Origin: Vibrio splendidus 12E03
Lineage (GTDB): Bacteria > Pseudomonadota > Gammaproteobacteria > Enterobacterales > Vibrionaceae
Reading direction: 5' to 3'
DNA length: 64,000 bases
Assembly: GCF_000272105.2 (NCBI RefSeq)
Contig: NZ_AJZD02000331.1
Location: forward strand, 1 to 64,000
The notes under the pieces were generated by a model. That model did not search any database and was not told the DNA's origin. It saw nothing but the letters and a program-made list of their open reading frames with translations. Both the position numbers and the translations under genes were made by a program. Positions 27,249-36,083 of this stretch are shown here, one piece after another; the first letter of the stretch is position 1, and each line of letters opens with the position of its first letter.

Positions 27249-27346
27249 GTTATCTAAACTTATAGTTATTTAAGCTCAAATACTGTTATTTAAACTTAAA
27301 AACGGTCCTTTAAACTTAAAAATTACTTATTTAAACTCAAAAAACG
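27249..27346. repeat. Imperfect 20-bp tandem repeat upstream of proV (5 copies)
   Basis: Copies start at 27249, 27265, 27285, 27305 and 27326 and read about GTTATTTAAACTTAAAAACG. Units are 16, 20, 20, 21 and 21 bases, so most lie two helical turns apart. They sit 20-117 bases before the proV start, where the promoter or leader should be. Phased A/T tracts suggest curved DNA or an array of binding sites for a regulator or nucleoid protein. Confidence 0.75.
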
Positions 27347-27927
27347 ATTAGCACTCTAAGTAATTAACCAGTGTAAATCAAGGGGCTTCGTACTGTAAGC
27401 TACCTGCAAAACCAGCAATCCCCTAGAAAAAATAATGATTAATAACAAAACAACAAACACCCAAGACACTGAAAATAAAAGACATTAAAACAACAAGACA
27501 GCTCGCAATATTATGTATTACTTACTGATAGATTATTGAATATTTATTTTACATTTGAGCAATTAATACGCTAAACAGACCAAGAATAGCATCAAATAGT
27601 TCGTGCACAAATAATTCGAATACAAACTATTTATTAAGATTTCGTGACGCTTTAGATGCAAGCACTCAGCCTATTGTAAGGATCACATCCCCCACTCTTC
27701 ATAGTCTAAAAACCAAAGGGAAATAAGCTAAAACCAGCGAGACAAAAGCGAGTTTTTCAACCCAGAATTTCAAAACATCACACCAACTGTGATACTTGCT
27801 GCAAACTGTTCAATATCGATTATCTAAGCCACAAGACAACTTGTAGAGTGCTCACTGCTGAGCCATTCTTTATAAAAGAAATAGACATTTCCCCGCGATG
27901 AATGAGAGAAAAAGACAAGGAATTCGA
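27347..27927. other. Gene-free A/T-rich region between proV and the HAD gene
   Basis: No ORF with a ribosome site is seen in these 581 bases. The stretch is A/T rich, especially 27420-27620. It probably holds divergent promoters for proV and the HAD phosphatase. Confidence 0.45.
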
Positions 27928-28665
27928 ATGATAAAAATGCTGGTGTGTGACTTTGACGGGACGCTAGATGGAGGATCTTCTCATGGCGTTAATCAGTTAT
28001 TTGACTACCTAACCGAACAACCTGATATCCGTTTTATCATTGCGACAGGAAGAACTCTGCCGTCAATTCGAGTTGGGTTGGCGTCTGATAACTACCCTAA
28101 ACCACACAGCATTATCAGCGATGTTGGCACTAGAATTCATCACGTTCATTCCCAAAAACCCGATCATGTTTGGCACAATCAATTAGAAGCTTCGTGGAAC
28201 AAATCCAAGGTCGAGACAGCACTCGCACCACTCGACTTTATGGGCGAACGCTTTGAAAATCATCAAGGTGATTACAAGATTACTTTTGAAGGGAAGCTGT
28301 CTGAACCTCAACATGAGTTAATCGAATCAAGTTTGGAGTCGCACGGATTGGATGTGCATCTCACCTACTCCCACGACTGGTATTTAGACATCACACCAAA
28401 GGGCGTCAATAAGGCTACTGCGATTCATCATCTACTCAAGCAACATGATTTGAGCGTAGAAGAAGTGTGTGTCGCGGGCGACTCTGCAAACGACGCATCC
28501 ATGCTAACGATAGAGGGTGTAAATTCGATCTTAGTGGCTAACCATTATCCAGAGGTGGCTCATCTGTCCGATAGAGACAATGTATACACCAGCACCGCAA
28601 CACACGCTGCGGGTGTGTTAGAGGGGCTCAAGTACTGGCAAATGAGAGCGTCGAATATCCGATAA
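27928..28665 (+). CDS. HAD-family hydrolase, sucrose-phosphatase-like
   Basis: Cytosolic HAD-IIB phosphatase of 245 aa. Motif I is DFDGTLDGG (residues 8-16, nucleophile Asp8 and acid/base Asp10), motif II lies in FIIATGR, and the C-terminal motif IV is VAGDSANDASML. The region between, which includes YKITFEG, forms the cap of the sucrose-6-phosphate phosphatase subgroup. ATG 27928 is chosen because AAGGA lies 7 bases upstream; ATG 27898 adds ten basic residues and has no site. The substrate is probably a sugar phosphate but cannot be named. It is convergent with the next small gene. Confidence 0.85.
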   Translation: MIKMLVCDFDGTLDGGSSHGVNQLFDYLTEQPDIRFIIATGRTLPSIRVGLASDNYPKPHSIISDVGTRIHHVHSQKPDHVWHNQLEASWNKSKVETALAPLDFMGERFENHQGDYKITFEGKLSEPQHELIESSLESHGLDVHLTYSHDWYLDITPKGVNKATAIHHLLKQHDLSVEEVCVAGDSANDASMLTIEGVNSILVANHYPEVAHLSDRDNVYTSTATHAAGVLEGLKYWQMRASNIR

Positions 28666-28714
28666 ACGCCAGTTCGCCATTAACACCAGATTCTAATCAA
28701 ACAGGCTTCTGGCC

Positions 28715-28927
28715 CTACTTCCAGCCTGGGAGCCAATTTTGATTATCGGTGAGGTCTCGCCAATTGATGTCTTCTTCTCGTTTGGTCATGACCGCCTCTA
28801 TCATGCAGCGCACTACCTCCCCTTCATCAAATTCGACTTCTGTCACCATGAAGTGCTTTTCTTTCTTCACAGGGCTAACAGCTGTCCATTTGCTACGAAA
28901 TAACTTCTTTGGGTTGATTCGATTCAT
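28715..28927 (-). CDS. TIGR02450 family small tryptophan-rich protein
   Basis: A 70-aa cytosolic protein: INPKKLFRSKWTAVSPVKKE, then FMVTEVEFD, and the Trp-rich end INWRDLTDNQNWLPGW. I recognise it as TIGR02450, a conserved proteobacterial family without known function. ATG 28927 has AAGAGAG upstream; the longer frame to 29005 lacks a ribosome site. It is monocistronic, facing the HAD gene tail to tail. Confidence 0.8.
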   Translation of the reverse strand: MNRINPKKLFRSKWTAVSPVKKEKHFMVTEVEFDEGEVVRCMIEAVMTKREEDINWRDLTDNQNWLPGWK

Positions 28928-29013
28928 GGGATTCTCTCTTGCTTTGATGTCGTTGATTATTATCAGGTGTCTACTCGACACACAGTAATAGTCTTTCCAT
29001 CGCAAAAAAGATC

Positions 29014-29042
29014 ATAAAAAAAGCCAGCGGTTAGGCTGGCTT
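29014..29042 (-). terminator. Rho-independent terminator after torA
   Basis: AAGCCAGC (29021-29028) pairs with GCTGGCTT (29035-29042); on the minus strand the stem runs into a T7 tract. It ends the torCA transcript. Confidence 0.85.
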
Positions 29043-29070
29043 CGTTCAATTAGCTATTTCTCGTTAAAGA

Positions 29071-31518
29071 TTAGCCATTTTTAGGTGGATCAAATGCTGT
29101 CAGTTCTAATACTGGGCCTGTGTATTTTTCAATTTTCACAAGCGCAGAGTTCGCTGCACAACCATTTGCCAAACGAGAGGTCGGAAGATCCAACGTAAGT
29201 ACGTTACAGCCGCCGTTTTTACATAGGCCTGTATCTTTATCTAAATCTGGCCAACCGCCTTCATGGATACATACAGAGCCTTGTTTGATGCCATCTGTCA
29301 CTAGTGCTCCAACCAATACTTGACCACGACCATTGTGTGCGCGAACCAAGTCACCCGTTTTAATGCCACGCGCTTTTGCGTCTTCAGGGTGAATTGAAAT
29401 CGGCTCGCGGTCTGCAATCGCGTACTCTTCACGAATCTTCGCGTAGTTGAACTGGCTATGTAGACGGTGCGCGGCGTGCGCTGTCATCAATTGCAGTTCG
29501 CCATCTTTAGCATTACCTGTGTACTCTGTCGGCTCTAACCAAGTAGGGTGCGGTGGACAATCGTCTAATTGGTAACCTTCAATCGTTCTTGAGAAAATCT
29601 CGAACTTACCACTCGGTGTACCTAGTGGGTTCATGATTGGGTTCTCACGGAAATCAGCGTAACGAACGAACTGTGCGTTCTTCTCGTTCCACTTCATCTC
29701 AATCAGTTGGTTATCATCCCAGAACTTGCTAAAGTTAGGCATTACGATGCGCTGACCACGACCACCTTGCTGTGCGGTTTTGTAGAAACCGTATAGCCAT
29801 TCCATTTCGGTCTTGCCTTCGGTGTACACATCACGGCCACCCGGAGCAAGCAACTCAGACATGTCCGCAAACACATCGAAGTCATTACGCGCTTCACCTT
29901 GAGGCTCAACGACTTTCTTCATTGGCACTAGGTGTTGGTTACTGTAGTCACCTGTCATCGTCATATCATTACGTTCAAACGATGTAGTAATTGGCAACAC
30001 AATATCCGCGTGTTTAGCTGCTGCTGTCCAGTAAGGTTCTGAGATAACAATCAGCTCAGGCTTTTGCCACGCTTTGATCAAACGGTTCGTGTCTTGGTGG
30101 TGAGTAAAGTTCGCACCGCCTGCCCACCAGATCATTTTGATCTCTGGGAACGTTAGGTTGTGGCCATTGTGATGGTAGCTTGAACCCGGATTTTCTAGCG
30201 CTTCAACAATACGCGCTACAGGGAATGCGTTCACAGATCCTGAAACTGCCCAGTCGTTACCCGCCGAAGAACCACCGCCAAGCGACGCTGAAATCGCAGG
30301 AAGTACGCCTGCATCACGAGCAGGGTTACCACCGTTTGAGTAGTGGTAAGAAAGACCGAAACCACCACCAGGTAAGCCAACTTGACCTAGCATTGTCGCT
30401 AGCGTAACCAACATCCAGTGACGTTGTTCACCGTATTGTTGACGCTGCATACCCCAGCCAGACATCAGCATAGTACGGTTCTTACTGAAGATATCAGCCA
30501 GCAGTTCCAGTTGCTTCACAGGCACACCACAGATCTCAGACGCCCACTCAGCAGATTTTTCAATGCCGTCTTCTTTACCCATTAGGTAAGCTTCGAATAC
30601 GTCATAACCTGTTGTGTATTTGCCCAAGAATTCTTTGTCGTGTTTACCCTGCTTCACTAATGTGTGCGCAATACCCATCATCATGGCTACGTCAGTCATT
30701 GGGTGCGGAGCAATCCACTCAGCGTTGTCGCCAAAGAACTCAATAGTTTCAGAACGCATTGGATCAATCGCGATCACTGTCTTGCCCGATTTCTTCAACT
30801 GGTGGAAGAATTCAAGACCTGCACAGTCCGTTGAGCTCCAGGCGATCTTCAAGGTATTGATTGGGTTTAGACCCCAAAGTACCACCACATCACTGTGTTC
30901 AAGGATGACTGGGTAAGTCGTTTGTTGTTCATACACTTCAATCGAGCCCACCACGTGCGGCATGATGACCTGCGCAGCACCTGTTGAGTAATCACCTAAG
31001 TGACCAGAGTAACCACCAGCCATGCTCATGTAACGTTGTAGAAGTGTTTGCGCTTTATGCAAAACACCACTTGAACGCCAACCGTAAGAACCTGCGAATA
31101 CCGATTCTGCACCGTGCTCTTTACGAATACGTGAATGTTGTTGATGAATCAGTTTGTACACTTCATCCCAAGAGATGCGAACAAACTCATCGCTGCCACG
31201 TACACCTTCAGGTGTTGATGGGTTAGCCAAGTAGCCTTTACGAACCATAGGGTATTTAACACGCGCTTTGGTGTGTACTTGGTCAGGGCCTGTAGTTTGT
31301 AGGCTGTTTGGAACGGTTTGTGCCAGTGCATTCGTGGTCGATACTAACTTGCCATCTTTCACTTCACACAGCATTGGTCCCATACGGCCTGATGTTAGAA
31401 CACCAGAACCGCGCTTGTCAGAAGCCATTGCGCTCATCGGCGTCAAGGATGTGAATGCCAACGCACCAGCAGTGATACCTGTGCCTTTCATAAATCCACG
31501 ACGGGTCATATTAGTCAT
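29071..31518 (-). CDS. torA: Trimethylamine-N-oxide reductase, molybdopterin subunit
   Basis: Periplasmic molybdoenzyme of 815 aa that reduces TMAO to trimethylamine during anaerobic respiration. The twin-arginine signal is TRRGFMKG (residues 5-12), so it is folded with its cofactor before Tat export. LGDYSTGAAQVIMPHVVGS carries the serine ligand region of the TMAO/DMSO reductase family, and SGWGMQRQQYGEQRHWML and the C-terminal EGGWPDLDKDTGLCKNGG region are typical of TorA. The gene lies 22 bases after torC with AAGGAT before the ATG, so electrons pass from quinol through TorC to TorA. The chaperone gene torD and the regulators torTSR are not adjacent. Confidence 0.93.
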   Translation of the reverse strand: MTNMTRRGFMKGTGITAGALAFTSLTPMSAMASDKRGSGVLTSGRMGPMLCEVKDGKLVSTTNALAQTVPNSLQTTGPDQVHTKARVKYPMVRKGYLANPSTPEGVRGSDEFVRISWDEVYKLIHQQHSRIRKEHGAESVFAGSYGWRSSGVLHKAQTLLQRYMSMAGGYSGHLGDYSTGAAQVIMPHVVGSIEVYEQQTTYPVILEHSDVVVLWGLNPINTLKIAWSSTDCAGLEFFHQLKKSGKTVIAIDPMRSETIEFFGDNAEWIAPHPMTDVAMMMGIAHTLVKQGKHDKEFLGKYTTGYDVFEAYLMGKEDGIEKSAEWASEICGVPVKQLELLADIFSKNRTMLMSGWGMQRQQYGEQRHWMLVTLATMLGQVGLPGGGFGLSYHYSNGGNPARDAGVLPAISASLGGGSSAGNDWAVSGSVNAFPVARIVEALENPGSSYHHNGHNLTFPEIKMIWWAGGANFTHHQDTNRLIKAWQKPELIVISEPYWTAAAKHADIVLPITTSFERNDMTMTGDYSNQHLVPMKKVVEPQGEARNDFDVFADMSELLAPGGRDVYTEGKTEMEWLYGFYKTAQQGGRGQRIVMPNFSKFWDDNQLIEMKWNEKNAQFVRYADFRENPIMNPLGTPSGKFEIFSRTIEGYQLDDCPPHPTWLEPTEYTGNAKDGELQLMTAHAAHRLHSQFNYAKIREEYAIADREPISIHPEDAKARGIKTGDLVRAHNGRGQVLVGALVTDGIKQGSVCIHEGGWPDLDKDTGLCKNGGCNVLTLDLPTSRLANGCAANSALVKIEKYTGPVLELTAFDPPKNG

Positions 31519-31540
31519 AATTTTATCCTTCTAATTCTCT

Positions 31541-32635
31541 TTAGTGACCAACAACGTCTTTCGCGTGGTTTTGGAAGTACTTAGTCAGCAGTTCAAGGTT
31601 TTGCTCAGAAATGTCAGTACGGTCGCCCATACTTTTCGCAACAGGTCCCCAAGCATTCACAGTGAAGTGGTTTGAAGGAATCTTCGCGTGACACGTTGCA
31701 CAGTAAACATTGTCCAACTCTTCTGCGTAAGACCAGATTGGGTCTAGGCTATCGACAACTGGATCAGTAATGTCACCCGTTAACGCCACTGAACGCCACT
31801 CGTTACCGTAAGCATCGGCTTCGTATTCACCAGTAGTCAGTGCTTCTTGACCTTTGTCTGTCAGTGTCGCAACGATTGCACGTTGACCCTCACCGAAGTA
31901 AAGCACTTGCTCTGCGCCTTTCATTTGGAACGCATTCAGAGTCACAGTACGGTTGTCGCCTTCAGCTTTAACGACTTCAAGTTCAGCCGTTGGGTTTACG
32001 CTACCGAACTCGCCCATTGCGATATCGGTTACTGGGTAAACCACTTTCGCATCTGCTGGCGTATTTTTGGTAAAGGCAATCAGGGTATCGAAGGCTTTGC
32101 TGTCTAGCTGAGCTTCAGGGCCAAAGTGCGCGACGCCTTTGTGACAGTCGATACACGTTTGGTTGTTCTCTTTACCGTAAGCGTGCATTTTCGCCGCATC
32201 ACGAGATTGCTCGAACTCTTCCATTGCATCGAATTCGTGACAAGAGCGACACGTCGCTGAGTCATTCTCACGGAATTGAGCCCATACTGTTTCTGCCATC
32301 TCTTCACGGTGCGCTTCGTATTTCTCAGGCGTGTCGATCTTACCTGAGATGAATTCATGGTAGATGTCTTTAGACGCTCTTACTTTGGTGATCACATAGT
32401 CAATCGGATCCGTTGGGATGTGGCAATCGGCACATTCAGCTCGAATGCCTTTTGCGTTACTGAAGTGAACTGAACCTTGGTATTCTTTGTGAGGTGCTTC
32501 CATCGTGTGGCAAGAAACACAAAACTCAGTGCTCGATGTATAGTGCATAACGGCTGCAGTTCCCCCTAAGGTTAACCAGCCAATACCTATACCAACCGCC
32601 GCTATTAGTGCGATATAACGTTTTTTTATTGTCAT
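31541..32635 (-). CDS. torC: Pentaheme c-type cytochrome TorC
   Basis: Inner-membrane-anchored cytochrome of 364 aa. An N-terminal membrane segment (YIALIAAVGIGIGWLTLGG) is followed by four CxxCH heme sites in the NapC/NirT domain (CVSCH, CADCH, CRSCH, CIDCH) and a fifth, CATCH, in the C-terminal domain about residue 318. The pattern is that of TorC, which takes electrons from the quinol pool and delivers them to TorA. It is the first gene of torCA. Many vibrios have a small torE ahead of torC; none is visible here. Confidence 0.93.
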   Translation of the reverse strand: MTIKKRYIALIAAVGIGIGWLTLGGTAAVMHYTSSTEFCVSCHTMEAPHKEYQGSVHFSNAKGIRAECADCHIPTDPIDYVITKVRASKDIYHEFISGKIDTPEKYEAHREEMAETVWAQFRENDSATCRSCHEFDAMEEFEQSRDAAKMHAYGKENNQTCIDCHKGVAHFGPEAQLDSKAFDTLIAFTKNTPADAKVVYPVTDIAMGEFGSVNPTAELEVVKAEGDNRTVTLNAFQMKGAEQVLYFGEGQRAIVATLTDKGQEALTTGEYEADAYGNEWRSVALTGDITDPVVDSLDPIWSYAEELDNVYCATCHAKIPSNHFTVNAWGPVAKSMGDRTDISEQNLELLTKYFQNHAKDVVGH

Positions 32636-32941
32636 AATTCTTAATCATCTTCAACAATTAGTTACAATTGAGATCAGAATAGTACTTTAGGGGTAGATCT
32701 GTTTGATTTGGATCATCAATCGCAACCTGAGGAACAAAAAATGAACCTTTCTGAGAGCTTGATGTCACTTTGAAAAATTAGCGCCCTAACAACCTAATCA
32801 CCAAGCAAATACAAGGCGCACATTGAATTTCAATAACTGATTAATTAAACAATAAAGACGCTAAACTCGCTCCCAAATCAAAGAAGTAAATTGTAAATCT
32901 AATACAATGTCGGCTAACTCTTTTCATAAACTCTTCACTCC
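32636..32941. other. Regulatory gap upstream of torC
   Basis: These 306 bases between torC and the NifW-like gene contain no ORF. They hold the FNR-like box listed separately and a NarL/NarP-like heptamer on the minus strand (TACCCCT, complement of 32689-32695). Confidence 0.5.
32703..32716 (-). promoter_or_regulatory. FNR-like box upstream of torC
   Basis: TTGAT-TTGG-ATCAT matches the FNR consensus TTGAT-N4-ATCAA in 9 of 10 positions. It is centred about 75 bases before the torC start, a suitable place for anaerobic activation. CRP boxes are related but need TGTGA, which is absent. Confidence 0.6.
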
Positions 32942-33217
32942 ATGAACCAGACAGAATTCCAGCAAAAAATAGCGAGTTTCACCTCCATCGAACAAGCGCT
33001 TGATTACTTTGAAATTGGGTTTGATAGCAAGTTCATCGAGCAAAACAGAATCGAACTCGTTAAACGATTTAATGGTTATCTGATTCTTGCGAAACCTGAT
33101 GATTGGTTTTCTGGACGAAGAGCGCTAAAAAACGCTTATTGCAAGGTGCAACGTAGCAAGTTAGATCGCCACACACGTTCTGCCTGCCGCGGGTGTACCA
33201 CTTGCCAGCGCCGATAG
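32942..33217 (+). CDS. NifW-like small protein
   Basis: A 91-aa protein resembling the nitrogenase-stabilising protein NifW: SIEQALDYFEIGFDSKFI followed by NRIELVKRFNGYL, the typical core of that family. The C-terminus adds a basic, cysteine-rich tail (RSACRGCTTCQRR) that could bind metal or form disulfides. No nif gene is near, so a direct role in nitrogen fixation cannot be claimed; many vibrios carry such stand-alone homologues. It is transcribed away from torC. Confidence 0.7.
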   Translation: MNQTEFQQKIASFTSIEQALDYFEIGFDSKFIEQNRIELVKRFNGYLILAKPDDWFSGRRALKNAYCKVQRSKLDRHTRSACRGCTTCQRR

Positions 33218-33355
33218 TTAGAAAGTGGGTTGTTGAAAAATAGACAACTAAAAAGTAGATAGTTGAAATAACATCTCATTACGATTTAGTTAGTGGTTTG
33301 CTCGAAAAAAAGTGTGCTAGTCTTACGGCAACTCAACTACGAGATAAAAACTACA

Positions 33356-34480
33356 ATGAAAATTTTCAGCAATTTCGAAAGCGGCAACATTCACGTCGTT
33401 TCAGCAGATTCACCACAAAACATTCAACTGACTATCCCAGCAGACAACCAGACTGAAATCTCTCAGTGGTTCCACTTCCGTTTAGAAAGCGATGCTCAAC
33501 AAGCTCACCACTTTGAAATCGGTCAACTGGCAACGTCTGCATACCCTGAAGGCTGGAAAGATTACGATGTGGTTGCATCGTACGACCGCGAAGAGTGGTT
33601 CCGTATTCCATCTCAGTTTGATGGCGACACGCTAAGCTTCGATATCATTCCTGAGCACGATTCAATGTACTTCGCGTACTTCGCACCGTACTCATACGAT
33701 CGTCACCAAGATCTTCTGCACAGCGCGCAAACGCACCCAGCTTGTAAGCTTCAAACTCTGGGCCACACGCTAGATAACAATGACATCACTTTGCTAACCA
33801 TTGGTGAGCCAAGTGAAGAAAAGAAAAACATTTGGGTAATTGGTCGCCAACACCCTGGCGAGACTATGGCTGAATGGTTAATCGAAGGTCTGTTGCAACG
33901 CCTACTAGATGAAACGGACACAGTAGGTCGTTCTCTGCTAGACAGCGTTGTTTTCCGCGTGGTTCCTAACATGAACCCAGATGGCAGCATCCGCGGTCAC
34001 CTTCGTACTAATGCGATTGGCGTTAACCTGAACCGCGAATGGCAATCACCTTCTATGGAACGTAGCCCAGAAGTATTCCTTGTTCGCGAGCGCATGTTAG
34101 AAACGGGCGTTGACCTGTGTCTAGACATTCACGGCGACGAAGCGATTCCATATAACTTTGTAGCAGGTAGCGAAGGCACGCCTTCATACAACGAGCGCAT
34201 TGCTAAACTAGAGAATCACTTCAAGCAAGCACTACTGACGATCACGCCAGAGTTCCAAGATGAGTTTGGTTACGATAAAGACGAACCGGGCAAAGCGAAT
34301 ATGACGGTTGGCACAAACTGGATCGGTGAGCAGTTCAAATGCTTAGCTTACACAGTCGAGATGCCATTTAAAGATCACATCAGCCACGCTGACGAACTGT
34401 ACGGTTGGTCTCCAGAGCGCAGCGTTGCATTTGGTCACGACATGCTAGCAGCGGTTTGGGCGACAGTAGACGAGCTATAA
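33356..34480 (+). CDS. M14-family zinc carboxypeptidase
   Basis: Cytosolic (no signal peptide) metallocarboxypeptidase of 374 aa, in the subgroup with an extra N-terminal beta domain (residues about 1-120). Zinc ligands His166 and Glu169 are in GRQHPGETMAEW, the third His in CLDIHGDEA, the substrate-binding Asn/Arg in GVNLNREWQ, and the catalytic Glu in TVEMPFKDH. These proteins trim C-terminal residues from peptides or cell-wall peptides; the substrate here is unknown. ATG 33356 starts the conserved domain; the frame extends to 33293 without a better site. A strong terminator follows. Confidence 0.88.
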   Translation: MKIFSNFESGNIHVVSADSPQNIQLTIPADNQTEISQWFHFRLESDAQQAHHFEIGQLATSAYPEGWKDYDVVASYDREEWFRIPSQFDGDTLSFDIIPEHDSMYFAYFAPYSYDRHQDLLHSAQTHPACKLQTLGHTLDNNDITLLTIGEPSEEKKNIWVIGRQHPGETMAEWLIEGLLQRLLDETDTVGRSLLDSVVFRVVPNMNPDGSIRGHLRTNAIGVNLNREWQSPSMERSPEVFLVRERMLETGVDLCLDIHGDEAIPYNFVAGSEGTPSYNERIAKLENHFKQALLTITPEFQDEFGYDKDEPGKANMTVGTNWIGEQFKCLAYTVEMPFKDHISHADELYGWSPERSVAFGHDMLAAVWATVDEL

Positions 34481-34549
34481 AACGAACTATAGACAGACTA
34501 AGCGCCTTAGTTTGTCCGTGTAGTTAGTTAGCTTGCTTACATATATAGT

Positions 34550-34585
34550 AAAGCCCAGCACTTGAGACAGTGCTGGGCTTTTTAA
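34550..34585 (+). terminator. Strong rho-independent terminator
   Basis: A 13-bp stem (34550-34562 with 34569-34581) around the loop TGAGAC is followed by T residues. It ends the M14 peptidase gene and may also work toward the PilZ gene on the other strand. Confidence 0.9.
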
Positions 34586-34638
34586 TATCGGCTTTGATGA
34601 GAGAATCGAGCTTTAAGGTATCTAACTTTAAAAGCTTT

Positions 34639-34995
34639 CTAAGCCACTCTCAAGCTTGCAAAAAATACTGGGTATCGCTGTCTGATGTGGCGTTGTTCAG
34701 ACACCATATCTTTAAAGCTTGGACCTTGTGATAACTGAACGATCACTTCATCCCCTTCTTGTCGCAACACCGCACCACTAATATCGATACTGTTGTTGTC
34801 ATGCAACCTTAGGGTGCCTGCCATTGAAAAGCCGCGATAAACAGGAATGATGTTACGCATCATCAGGCGGACGCCCTTTTCAGATACTTCACTGACATGA
34901 AAAAGCTCATCCTTAATTCGCATCACCGGGCGTGCCTTTTGAGGGTACTTTAAACGGTAATATTTGCGTTTCTGGGTGAATGACTCTTCACGCAT
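34639..34995 (-). CDS. PilZ-domain protein
   Basis: Cytosolic protein of 118 aa, the size of one PilZ domain. The RxxxR c-di-GMP motif can be read at RKYYRLKYP near residue 10, followed by the strand motif VSEVSEKGVRLMM in place of the usual (D/N)xSxxG. The second motif departs from consensus (S-E-K-G), so c-di-GMP binding is likely but not certain. ATG 34995 has AGGGAG 7 bases upstream; longer in-frame extensions lack a site. It stands alone. Confidence 0.75.
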   Translation of the reverse strand: MREESFTQKRKYYRLKYPQKARPVMRIKDELFHVSEVSEKGVRLMMRNIIPVYRGFSMAGTLRLHDNNSIDISGAVLRQEGDEVIVQLSQGPSFKDMVSEQRHIRQRYPVFFASLRVA

Positions 34996-35245
34996 TAGTG
35001 ACTCCCTGTCTCTGTTATTCTTTAAAGCGAGCTGACCGTCTGCTTCAGTTATCATCAGCAATGGCTCTTCTTAATCTTCAATTTGGCTTCAAAATAAATA
35101 CATTCACCAAATTAATATCTGATTATTATATCGACTTTATAATCTAATGCTTTAGGCATTTATGCAGAGAGATAAGGATTCCCTAAGATTCAGTGAAAAG
35201 TGAGATATGAGTCGTATCTGTTAACGCTTCTATCAAGCTTTAAAC

Positions 35246-35872
35246 CTAGAGCTGAAACAAAGCCAGCTGAATGCTGAAACCCACAAATAGCACACCACAA
35301 ACCATGTTCATCATTTGCGAGGTACGCTTTTGAACCAACAAACGCTTAAACGTATCCGCCATTAAGATCACGACTAAGAACCACGTCGACACCACTATCG
35401 CTTGAATCCCGCCAAGCATTAGGCTGTCTGACACAATCGCGTCTGTGGTAACGAACTGAGGGAATATCGAGAGATAAAACAGCACAATTTTAGGGTTAAG
35501 TAGATTGGTCAATAGCCCCTTTAAGAACTGATGATAAAGCTTACTCCCAGATGCACTCACTACAGAAAGCACACCTTCTTGCGCACGCAATGCCGCCCGA
35601 AAATGGTTGTAACCAAGCCAGATGAGATACAAAACCCCAGCCCACTTCAGCCCTTCAAACGCCATTGGTGTTTTTGACAACAACAGGCTTATGCCATTGG
35701 CTGAGATAAAAGCGTGGAAAAAGAAACCACAAGACACGCCTAACACATTAACAAACGCGAACAACTTCCTTTGCGTCAACGCTGTGCTTAATACTAACAA
35801 TGCGTTAGGGCCAGGAATAATGGCAATAAAAAACACAATGACAATGAACAGCCAGATACTATCCCAACTCAT
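35246..35872 (-). CDS. LysE/RhtB-family amino-acid exporter
   Basis: Inner-membrane protein of 208 aa with about six hydrophobic segments. The family signature is at the N-terminus: FFIAIIPGPNALLVLSTAL, and NLLNPKIVLFYLSIFPQF marks the second half. Such proteins export amino acids or homoserine-lactone-like compounds by proton exchange. The specific substrate cannot be told, and no divergent LysR-type regulator is adjacent. Confidence 0.88.
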   Translation of the reverse strand: MSWDSIWLFIVIVFFIAIIPGPNALLVLSTALTQRKLFAFVNVLGVSCGFFFHAFISANGISLLLSKTPMAFEGLKWAGVLYLIWLGYNHFRAALRAQEGVLSVVSASGSKLYHQFLKGLLTNLLNPKIVLFYLSIFPQFVTTDAIVSDSLMLGGIQAIVVSTWFLVVILMADTFKRLLVQKRTSQMMNMVCGVLFVGFSIQLALFQL

Positions 35873-36083
35873 TTCTATCTCTTTTTACGTATCATTTTTG
35901 AGGCGGTCATTGTACGTCCATTCAATCCCATTACAATATGCTCAACGTTTAATTAACTCATACGGCTAACAAACGAAATTAGCGAATATAATAAGAACGT
36001 TTATGGTCTAACGTTACAAAACTGATTCTCTAACATTTGTAGCCCTGTTAGACTCCACCTCCCTTTTCATACTTGGTTCATTT

